64,000 nucleotides of DNA from assembly GCA_025464975.1 (NCBI GenBank), contig JAODMT010000008.1, positions 1 to 64,000 on the forward strand, given 5' to 3'. Of the stretch, positions 57,507-64,000 are shown one piece after another. This stretch comes from Microbacteriaceae bacterium (GTDB lineage: Bacteria; Actinomycetota; Actinomycetes; Actinomycetales; Microbacteriaceae). Numbering within the stretch: the stretch's first letter is position 1; the number at the start of each line of letters is the position of its first letter. A program made the translations under genes and the position numbers. A model generated the notes under the pieces. The model saw only the letters and a list, made by a program, of their open reading frames with translations. It searched no databases and was not told the DNA's origin.

Positions 57507-59261
57507 CTACAGGCCGGGGACGTGTCGGATGTTGGAACGCACCATCTGCACTGCCTCCCCGACGCCGCCGTTCAGAACGAGCTTCGACATGGCGAGCGAG
57601 AACCCCTTGACCTGATCGAGGCTGATGGCCGCGGGCAGGGACAGCGCGAGCGGGTCGGTCACGACGTCGACGAGCGCCGGCCCGTTGTGAGCGAACGCCC
57701 GCTCGAGTGCGCCGCGAAGCTCCTGGGGATCCTCCACCCGCTGCGCGAAGATGCCGAGAGCGTTCGCGACCGCCGCGTAGTCGACCGAGGGAACGTCGAC
57801 GCCGAAGTCCGGATAGCCGTCGACGAACATCTCGAGCTTCACGAGTCCGAGGGTGGAGTTGTTGAATACGACGATCTTGACCGGAAGCCGGTAGGTCATA
57901 ACGGTGAGCAGTTCGCCCATGAGCATCGAGAGGCCGCCGTCGCCCGACATGGTGACGACCTGACGGTCCGGGTAGGCGAATTGCGCACCGATCGACTGCG
58001 GGAGCGCGTTCGCCATCGAGCCGTGCAGGAAGGAGCCGATGATGCGCCGCTTGCCGTTCGGGGTGATGTAGCGTGCCTGCCACACGTTGCTCATTCCGGT
58101 GTCCGCGGTGATGATCGCGTCATCCGCGAGCACCTCATCAAGCACACTCGCCGCGTACTCCGGGTGGATCGGGGTGAGCGTGTCCACGTCGGTGTACTTT
58201 CCGACGACGCTCGTGAGCAGTTTGTGGTGCCGCGCGACCGTCTTGTCGAGGAAGCCGCGATCGGTCTTCTCCGCGACGAGCGGGGTCAGGGCGGCGAGGG
58301 TCGGCAGCACGTCACCGTGCACGGGATGCGCGACGCTGGTTCGGCGGCCGAGGTGCGACGCGTCCGCGTCGATCTGCGCGATGACCGCTTCCTTGGCATC
58401 CGGCAGAAACTGCTCGTAGGGAAAGTCGGTGCCGAGCAGAATCACGAGGTCGGCGTCGTGGATGCCGGCGTGGGCGGCGCCATAGCCGAGGAGACCGGTC
58501 ATGCCGACGTCGAGCGGGTTGTCGTATTGGATCCACTGCTTGCCTCGAAGCGAGTGCCCGATCGGGGCGGCGATCCGTTCGGCGAAGGCGATGACTTCGT
58601 CGTGGGCTCCCTCGACGCCGGCTCCGGCGAAGATGGCGACCGTCTTCGCGTCGTTGATCGCCGCGGCGAGGGCGGCGACACCCGCGGCATCCGGAACGAT
58701 CGTCGGGCGGCCGGTCGGTGTGAACAGCGGGGCGGTCCCGACGGCCTCGAGCTCGGCGATGTCACCCGGTAGGGCGACGACGGCTACCCCGCCGAGACCG
58801 GTGGCGTGCCGGATTGCCGAGTTGACGACCCGGGGAGCCTGAGCCGCGGTGGAGACGAGCTCGCAATAGTTCGAGCACTCGACGAAGAGCCGTTCGGGGT
58901 GTGTCTCCTGAAAGTAGCTGCTTCCGATCTCGACGCTCGGGATCTGGCTCGCGATGGCGAGCACCGGGGCTCCAGAGCGGTGCGCGTCGTACAGCCCGTT
59001 GATCAGGTGGAGGTTGCCGGGACCGCAGCTCCCGGCGCACACCGCGAGCTCACCGGTGAGCTGAGCGTAGGCGCTCGCGGCGAAGGCCGCCGCCTCCTCG
59101 TGACGCACGTGAATCCAGTCGATTCCGCCCTTGGCGGAGCCGCCGGTGCGACGGACCGCGTCGACGATCGGGTTGAGGCTGTCCCCCACGATCCCGTAGA
59201 TGCGGTGAACACCGGCTTCGATGAGTTGGGCGATGAGCTGGTCTGCGACGGTTTTTGCCAT
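57507..59261 (-). CDS. poxB: Pyruvate dehydrogenase (quinone) / pyruvate oxidase
   Basis: A 584-residue thiamine-diphosphate enzyme of the PoxB type. The start is set at ATG 59261 (MAKTVADQLIAQLIEAGVHR); a longer frame upstream is not credible. The TPP domain opens with IYGIVGDSLNPIVDAVRR and the catalytic-site Glu in HVRHEEAAAFAASAYAQLTG. The GDG...NN TPP/Mg motif is MSGDGGLSMLMGELLTVMTY with PVKIVVFNN. The middle FAD-like domain carries AIFAGAGVEGAHDEVIAFAE. It decarboxylates pyruvate to acetate and CO2, passing electrons to quinone at the membrane. Monocistronic; its promoter faces the GGT gene. Confidence 0.92.
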   Translation of the reverse strand: MAKTVADQLIAQLIEAGVHRIYGIVGDSLNPIVDAVRRTGGSAKGGIDWIHVRHEEAAAFAASAYAQLTGELAVCAGSCGPGNLHLINGLYDAHRSGAPVLAIASQIPSVEIGSSYFQETHPERLFVECSNYCELVSTAAQAPRVVNSAIRHATGLGGVAVVALPGDIAELEAVGTAPLFTPTGRPTIVPDAAGVAALAAAINDAKTVAIFAGAGVEGAHDEVIAFAERIAAPIGHSLRGKQWIQYDNPLDVGMTGLLGYGAAHAGIHDADLVILLGTDFPYEQFLPDAKEAVIAQIDADASHLGRRTSVAHPVHGDVLPTLAALTPLVAEKTDRGFLDKTVARHHKLLTSVVGKYTDVDTLTPIHPEYAASVLDEVLADDAIITADTGMSNVWQARYITPNGKRRIIGSFLHGSMANALPQSIGAQFAYPDRQVVTMSGDGGLSMLMGELLTVMTYRLPVKIVVFNNSTLGLVKLEMFVDGYPDFGVDVPSVDYAAVANALGIFAQRVEDPQELRGALERAFAHNGPALVDVVTDPLALSLPAAISLDQVKGFSLAMSKLVLNGGVGEAVQMVRSNIRHVPGL

Positions 59262-59388
59262 GCAATTAAGTAAACGCCTTGCCCCCGCCGCGGTCCAACT
59301 GACGTCGGGCTCACGTTCAGGTTCGAATCCAGCCGGTTCGCTTTCGCGCGCAGCGTGGGGCGGCGCCGGGCAAGTACGCTCGAACCTT

Positions 59389-61179
59389 GTGACCTTTACG
59401 ACAGCGGACCCATTCACCACTCGGCCCACCCTTCGCGGAACGTTCGGGATGGTGGCCTCCACACACTGGTTGGCCAGCGCGTCGGCCCAGGCCGTGCTCG
59501 AGCGTGGCGGTAACGCCTTCGACGCCGCCGTCGCCGGAGCGTTCGTGCTTCACGTCGTCGAGCCGCACCTCAACGGGGCCGGCGGCGACATGACCGGGGT
59601 CTTCGCGACCGCGGAAGAACCGTCCGTTCCCCTCGTGCTCGTCGGGCAGGGTCCCGCCCCGCGAGCGGCGACCGTCGAGCATTACCGGGCGGAGGGACTC
59701 TCTCTCGTGCCGGGCGCCGGGGCACTCGCCACGGCGGTACCCGGGGCGGTCGACGCGTGGCTGCTGTTGCTTCGCGACTACGGAACCTGGGAGCTCGGCG
59801 ACGTGCTCGCCTTCGCCATCGGGTACGCCCGCGACGGGCATCCGCTGCTCGGTCGGGTGGCAACGACCATCGCGACCGTGTCGGCGCTGTTCACCGAGCA
59901 TTGGCCGTCGTCCGCGGAACGGTGGATGCCGGGCGGCCGGATTCCGCAGGAGGGCGAGCTGGTGAAGAACGCGGCGTACGCCCGCACCCTCGAGCGCCTC
60001 GTGGACGCGGCATCCAGCACGGCCCCGACCCGGGAGGCGCGGATTGATGCGGCGCGAGCGGAGTGGAGCACCGGTTTCGTGGCGAAGGCGGCGTCGGAGT
60101 TCGTGCGAGAGCCGCACCGCCACTCCTCGGGCACCGACCATGCCGGGGTCATCGACGAGGACGACTTCGCGGAATTCAGTGCGACCATCGAACCGGCGAC
60201 GACCCTCGAGTTCCGCGGCTACACCATCGCGAAGACCGGACCGTGGGGGCAGGGTCCGGCTCTGCTGCAGACCCTCGCCATCCTCGACGGGTTCGACGAC
60301 GAGCACCTGGATCCGTCGACCGCGCTCGGCGCGCACACCATCATCGAGGCGCAGAAGCTCGCCATCGCCGATCGCGAGGCCTACTACGGCGACAGCGCGG
60401 ATGTGCCGCTCGATCACCTGCTCTCCCCCGGGTACGCCGCGGAACGCCGGGCCCTGATCGGCGATCAGGCGTCGCTCGAACTGCGCCCCGGCAGCGTTCC
60501 CGGCCACGAGCCATTCCGGCCGCGGCTGCGGGTCGAGGGGGAACAGTTCGTCGGCGGCGGCGAACCGACGGTCGCGAAATCGGGAGAGACCCGCGGCGAC
60601 ACCTGCCACATCGACGTGGTCGACTCGCACGGAAACATGGTCTCGGCCACCCCGTCCGGCGGGTGGCTGCAGTCCTCCCCGACCATCCCCGAACTCGGGT
60701 TCTGCCTCGGCTCGCGACTTCAGATGACCTGGCTCGAGCCCGGTTCCCCGTCGACGCTCACCCCCGGCAGGCGGCCGCGCACGACGCTCACCCCGACTCT
60801 CGTGCTCAAGGACGGACACCCGGTGGCCGCGATCGGATCCCCCGGTGGCGACCAGCAGGATCAGTGGCAGTTGCTCTACCTGCTGCGCACGCTGGTCGGC
60901 GGATACACGCCGCAGCAGGCCATCGACGCGCCATCCTTCCACACGACCTCGTTTCCAGGATCGTTCTGGCCACGCACCTGGACTCCGGGTGGCGCCGACA
61001 TCGAGGGTCGGATCGGCGACGCGGTCATCACCGACCTCGAGCGGCGCGGTCACGTCGTGACCAGAACCGGCGACTGGAGCCTCGGCCGGCTGTCCTCGGT
61101 CGAGCGCGACCCGCACACGGGAATCGTTTCGGCGGCCGCGAACCCCCGCGGCGCGCAAGGCTACGCCGCGGGGCGCTGA
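59389..61179 (+). CDS. Gamma-glutamyltransferase family protein
   Basis: A 596-residue Ntn-hydrolase starting at GTG 59389 (VTFTTADPFTTRPTLRGTFG). Family motifs are SASAQAVLERGGNAFDAAVA, VEPHLNGAGGDMTGVFA, GPWGQGPALLQTLAILDGFD and the autocatalytic cleavage site SGETRGDTCHIDVVDSHGNM, where the Thr in GDTCH becomes the N-terminal nucleophile. The following SATPSGGWLQSSPTIPELG holds the substrate loop. No signal peptide is visible, so it is probably cytosolic. It could act on glutathione-like or gamma-glutamyl amides; mycothiol-using actinobacteria have other thiols, so the substrate is uncertain. Confidence 0.9.
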   Translation: MTFTTADPFTTRPTLRGTFGMVASTHWLASASAQAVLERGGNAFDAAVAGAFVLHVVEPHLNGAGGDMTGVFATAEEPSVPLVLVGQGPAPRAATVEHYRAEGLSLVPGAGALATAVPGAVDAWLLLLRDYGTWELGDVLAFAIGYARDGHPLLGRVATTIATVSALFTEHWPSSAERWMPGGRIPQEGELVKNAAYARTLERLVDAASSTAPTREARIDAARAEWSTGFVAKAASEFVREPHRHSSGTDHAGVIDEDDFAEFSATIEPATTLEFRGYTIAKTGPWGQGPALLQTLAILDGFDDEHLDPSTALGAHTIIEAQKLAIADREAYYGDSADVPLDHLLSPGYAAERRALIGDQASLELRPGSVPGHEPFRPRLRVEGEQFVGGGEPTVAKSGETRGDTCHIDVVDSHGNMVSATPSGGWLQSSPTIPELGFCLGSRLQMTWLEPGSPSTLTPGRRPRTTLTPTLVLKDGHPVAAIGSPGGDQQDQWQLLYLLRTLVGGYTPQQAIDAPSFHTTSFPGSFWPRTWTPGGADIEGRIGDAVITDLERRGHVVTRTGDWSLGRLSSVERDPHTGIVSAAANPRGAQGYAAGR

Positions 61180-61200
61180 CGCTCTAGGCGAACCGGCGCT

Positions 61201-62433
61201 CTAGGCGAACCGGCTGAGTCGCTCGACCGTGCGACCGAGGTGCGACTCGGCATCCCACTCGTACACCGGCACACCGCCGATGAGCACCCGCTCGGCCCGT
61301 GAGTTGACGTCGAGCGGATCGCCCGACCAGATCACGACGTCCCCATCGAGGCCGGCGGCGAGCGAGCCGACCCGCGAGTCGAGTCCGAGAATTGCCGCGG
61401 GATTCACGGTCAGCGCCTCGAGGGCGACCTGCCGTGGCAGACCCTCCTTGACGGCGAGGGACGCCTGGTGCACGAGAAAGTTGATCGGCACGACGGGGTG
61501 GTCCGTGGTGATCGCGACCCGCACTCCGGCGGCGGCGATCGCGGCCAGGTTGGCGATCGCGCGATCCTTCAACTCCACCTTCGAGCGGGAGGTGAACATC
61601 GGGCCGAAGATCACCGGGATGTTGCGTGCGGCGAGCAGGTCGGCGAGCTTGTGCGCCTCGGTGCCGTGGTTGACCACGAGACGGTAGCCGAACTCGTCGG
61701 CGAGTCGCACGGCGGTCGCGATGTCGTCGTGCCGGTGGGTGTGCTGATCCCACGCCAGTTCGCCGTCGAGCACCCGAGTGAGGGTGTCGAGCCAGAGATC
61801 CTTCTTGAACGGTTCACCCTTGGTTGCCGCCGCCGCGCGTTCGGCCGCGTAGTACCGCGCGTCCTCGAAGGCCTGACGGATGATGAGGGCGACCCCCATC
61901 CGGGTCGACGGCGTCTTGTCCTTGCCGCCGTACACCCGCTTCGGGTTCTCGCCGAGTGCGGACTTCACGCTTACGGCGGCGCTGATCAGCTGCTCGTCGA
62001 TGGTCCGACCGCCCCAGGTCTTGATCGCGACGGTCTGGCCGCCGATCGGGTTTCCGCTGCCCGGCTTGACGACGACGCTGGTCACACCACCGGAGAGGGC
62101 GTCCCGAAAGCCCTCGTCCTCGATGTCAATCGCGTCGATCGCGCGCGCCGCCGCCATGTTCGGGTTGGTCATCTCGTTGGTGTCGTTACCGGCCGCGCCG
62201 TTGGCCTCCTCGTGGATTCCGACATGCCCGTGCGCCTCGATGAAGCCCGGAAGCACCCACTTGCCGGCCGCGCTGACCACGGTCGCGCCATCCGGAATGG
62301 TGATGTCGGAGCCGACGGCCTTGATCACACCGTTCTCGATGAGCACCGTGCCGTTCTCGATCGGGGGCGATGACACCGGGACCACGTACCCTTCCGTGAT
62401 GGCGACGACGGAGGGCAGCGTGGAATTAGTCAT
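61201..62433 (-). CDS. Amidohydrolase
   Basis: A 410-residue metal-dependent hydrolase of the imidazolonepropionase-like group. Metal-binding motifs are WVLPGFIEAHGHVGIHEE (HxH), RLVVNHGTEAHKLADLL, and ITTDHPVVPINFLVHQA with the catalytic Asp; a Lys that may be carbamylated sits in GVTSVVVKPGSGNPIGGQ. The N-terminal beta-sandwich and C-terminal VGSLAAGLDGDVVIWSGDPL are standard. The substrate is unknown. It is convergent with the gamma-glutamyltransferase gene, 22 bp apart, and a palindrome cluster lies upstream, towards the ABC permease. Confidence 0.88.
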   Translation of the reverse strand: MTNSTLPSVVAITEGYVVPVSSPPIENGTVLIENGVIKAVGSDITIPDGATVVSAAGKWVLPGFIEAHGHVGIHEEANGAAGNDTNEMTNPNMAAARAIDAIDIEDEGFRDALSGGVTSVVVKPGSGNPIGGQTVAIKTWGGRTIDEQLISAAVSVKSALGENPKRVYGGKDKTPSTRMGVALIIRQAFEDARYYAAERAAAATKGEPFKKDLWLDTLTRVLDGELAWDQHTHRHDDIATAVRLADEFGYRLVVNHGTEAHKLADLLAARNIPVIFGPMFTSRSKVELKDRAIANLAAIAAAGVRVAITTDHPVVPINFLVHQASLAVKEGLPRQVALEALTVNPAAILGLDSRVGSLAAGLDGDVVIWSGDPLDVNSRAERVLIGGVPVYEWDAESHLGRTVERLSRFA

Positions 62434-62473
62434 GTCCCAACGCTAACCCGCTTCGATGCGGGCCAGCTCCAGC

Positions 62474-62546
62474 GGGTCGAGTAGCGAGCGCAGCGAGACC
62501 CCCTCCTGCGGGTCGAGTAGCGAGCGCAGCGAGCGTATCGAGACCC
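62474..62546. repeat. Intergenic palindrome pair abutting ABC permease stop
   Basis: Two GGTCGAGTAGCGAGCGCAGCGAG units; the second, at 62511-62545, is complete to GTATCGAGACC and ends one base before the permease stop codon. It differs from other units in using the CGAGCGCAGCGAGC centre. Confidence 0.75.
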
Positions 62547-63401
62547 CTAGCGGCTGCTGACCCGGTCGAACTTGCGGATCGCGAGGGGCACGAAGACGAC
62601 GAGCAGCACAATGATCCCGATTATCACCGTGAGTTCCGGATTGCGCTGAACCCAGTTGTCGGCCACCGGTGCACCCGGCGGAATGTTGCCGAACAGGTGC
62701 CGCGCGGCCTGCACGAGCGCCGACACCGGGTTGAACTCTGCGAAGACGCGCAACGGGGTCGGCAGCGTTTCGCTCGGCACAAACGCGTTCGAAATGAACG
62801 TGAGCGGAAACAGGATGAGGAACGACACGTTGTTGATGACCTCGGGGCTTCTCACCGTCATGCCGATGTAGGCCATCACCCAGGAGAACGCGTAGGCGAA
62901 GAGGAGGAGCAGCGCGACCGCCCCGATCGCCTCGAGCGGGGTCGAGCGGATGCGCCAGCCGACGATGAGGCCCGTGGTCATCATCACGGCGAGGGAGACC
63001 GCGTTGATGAACAGGTCACCGTTGGTGCGGCCGATCAGCACCGCCGACGGGCTCATCGGGAGGGTGCGGAAGCGGTCGATGATGCCCACCTTGAGGTCTT
63101 GCGCCATCGCCGAGCCGGAATAGGTCGACCCGAAGACGATGGTCTGGGCGAAGATCCCGGCCATGATGAATTCGGTATAGCTGCTGCCCGGGATGTTGAT
63201 GACACCGGCGTAGACGTAGGTGAAGAGCAGAACGAACATGATCGGCTGCAGGGTCGTGAAGACGAGGATGTCCGGCACGCGCTTGATCTTGATGAGGTTG
63301 CGTCGGGTCGTGATCCATCCGTCGGAGAACCAGTCGGCGATCGGGGAGGCCGCCGCTCTCGTCGTGGTCGCCGCTGTCGTCGTCGTCGTTGTCGTTGTCA
63401 T
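62547..63401 (-). CDS. ABC-2 transporter permease (DrrB-like)
   Basis: A 284-residue ABC-2 permease with six membrane segments. The N-terminus has an odd run of eight Thr and further Thr/Ala residues (residues 2-15) before the usual WFSDGWITTRRNLIKIKRVP. Conserved pieces are LVFTTLQPIMFVLLFTYVYA, YTEFIMAGIFAQTIVFGSTY, VGIIDRFRTLPMSPSAVLIG and NNVSFLILFPLTFISNAFVP. It is the DrrB-type partner of the ATPase whose stop shares one base with this start, together forming a multidrug or daunorubicin-type exporter. The substrate is unknown. Confidence 0.9.
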   Translation of the reverse strand: MTTTTTTTTAATTTRAAASPIADWFSDGWITTRRNLIKIKRVPDILVFTTLQPIMFVLLFTYVYAGVINIPGSSYTEFIMAGIFAQTIVFGSTYSGSAMAQDLKVGIIDRFRTLPMSPSAVLIGRTNGDLFINAVSLAVMMTTGLIVGWRIRSTPLEAIGAVALLLLFAYAFSWVMAYIGMTVRSPEVINNVSFLILFPLTFISNAFVPSETLPTPLRVFAEFNPVSALVQAARHLFGNIPPGAPVADNWVQRNPELTVIIGIIVLLVVFVPLAIRKFDRVSSR

Positions 63402-64000
63402 CAGTGCCTCCCCTGTGTCTGAAGTGCCGGCGCATCGTCTTCGGTGGCCACGTGTCCGGTGAGTCGAAGGAACACGTCGTCGAGGGTCGGTCGCCGCATT
63501 CCCGCGTCGAACAGGCGGATGCCGCGGGCGCCGAGTTCGGCGAGAACGTGCTGTAGGGCCTCTGGGGCGTGCGCCGCGTCAACGGTGAGCTCGCGTCCCT
63601 CGCCGCCGACGGACGGTTCCGAGTTCCCGAAGCGGCGGAGCACCTCAACCGCCGCGCTGCTGTCCCCTGGATCGACGAGGGTGATCTCGATCCGTTGGCC
63701 GCCGATCGACGCCTTGAGCTCGTCCGAGGTGCCCTCGGCGATGACCTTTCCATCGTCGATCACGGAGATGCTGTCCGCCAGCTGGTCCGCCTCCTCGAGA
63801 TATTGGGTCGTGAGCAGCACTGTCGTTCCCTGCCCGACGAGCGAGTTGATCACGTCCCACATGCCGAGTCGGGAGCGCGGATCAAGGCCAGTGGTTGGTT
63901 CGTCGAGGAAGAGCACCTGCGGCCGCGTGACGAGCGCCCCGGCGAGGTCGATCCGTCGCCGCATTCCGCCCGAGAATCCCTTCACCGGACGGTTCTTCGC
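63401..64000 (-). CDS. ABC transporter ATP-binding protein (DrrA-like), partial
   Basis: The C-terminal 199 residues are inside the window; the 5' end, including Walker A, lies beyond the right edge. Visible are the signature VKGFSGGMRRRIDLAGAL, Walker B with switch TRPQVLFLDEPTTGLDPRSR and the switch region LLTTQYLEEADQLADSISVI, where Gln replaces the H-loop His as in many DrrA-type proteins. The C-terminal 90 residues form the DUF4162 accessory domain. It energises the DrrB-type permease downstream, and stop and start share one base. Confidence 0.9.
   Translation of the reverse strand, partial: AKNRPVKGFSGGMRRRIDLAGALVTRPQVLFLDEPTTGLDPRSRLGMWDVINSLVGQGTTVLLTTQYLEEADQLADSISVIDDGKVIAEGTSDELKASIGGQRIEITLVDPGDSSAAVEVLRRFGNSEPSVGGEGRELTVDAAHAPEALQHVLAELGARGIRLFDAGMRRPTLDDVFLRLTGHVATEDDAPALQTQGRH

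Noticed and set aside
59310-59345. Possible tRNA T-arm (GGTTCGAATCC)
   Set aside because: The flanking bases do not form a 5-bp T-stem and no acceptor, D or anticodon arms are visible.
59317-61158. Large minus-strand frame opposite the gamma-glutamyltransferase
   Set aside because: Composition is shadow-like and it would bury a gene with all GGT motifs.

Overview
The window reads as chromosome of a high-GC actinobacterium, most likely family Microbacteriaceae. The basis is strong GC bias with frequent GTG starts, the abundance of 'gcggatgcc' codon runs, a DUF222/13E12-type HNH gene, an ECF42 sigma factor with its DGPF partner, an Eis-like acetyltransferase, and an intergenic palindrome family of the GGTCGAGTAG...GTATCGAGACC type. 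Genus cannot be fixed from sequence reading alone. No rRNA, tRNA, CRISPR array or intact insertion sequence was seen.

Region 1 (0-9.5 kb): a HEPN-motif protein and a PH-domain protein, a two-gene KhtTU-type cation/proton antiporter, a small membrane protein, two tandem PASTA-like lipoproteins (one has lost its C-terminal domain), a broken NERD-domain gene, and a NarL-type two-component system. That system is flanked by two related secreted or membrane-anchored proteins. The 3' end of a third copy survives as a 42-bp remnant.

Region 2 (9.6-25.7 kb) is an accessory, defence-like island. It holds an operon of a probable dual-OB protein plus two DUF488 proteins, a cytosolic-plus-membrane gene pair laid out like RexAB, a complete type I restriction-modification operon (hsdM-hsdS-hsdR), and a divergent AlbA_2/Schlafen-type gene frameshifted at a C7 tract. 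A GIY-YIG/DUF4357 protein and a HEPN-motif protein follow. The last ~1.6 kb is decayed DNA with palindromes, a start-less reading frame and a frameshifted small gene, which suggests an old mobile-element edge.

Region 3 (25.7-46 kb) is ordinary chromosome. It contains an MFS exporter, a TetR-controlled divergon (zinc-free alcohol dehydrogenase, SDR, membrane protein, against TetR plus DNA glycosylase-like protein) with two visible operators, and ECF42 plus DGPF with a recognisable promoter. Further genes are several SDRs, HutD, a ClC channel, PAP2, DUF222-HNH, YjbR, a secreted HNH/excalibur nuclease, a luciferase-like oxidoreductase and an SDR with a repeat-bearing basic tail. The intergenic palindromes are concentrated here.

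Region 4 (46-64 kb): SWIM-SNF2 helicase, M18 aminopeptidase, Eis-like acetyltransferase, a DarT-like ADP-ribosyltransferase with no DarG neighbour, a Cys/Met-rich copper-binding protein, a Nudix hydrolase and a flavin amine oxidase whose domain order appears circularly permuted. These are followed by a Pr6Pr-type membrane protein, PoxB-type pyruvate oxidase, gamma-glutamyltransferase, an amidohydrolase and a DrrAB-type ABC exporter cut by the window edge.

The most notable items are the permuted amine oxidase, the DUF488 operon and neighbouring RexAB-like pair inside the island, the C7 frameshift, and the 24-bp palindrome over the DUF222-HNH start codon.
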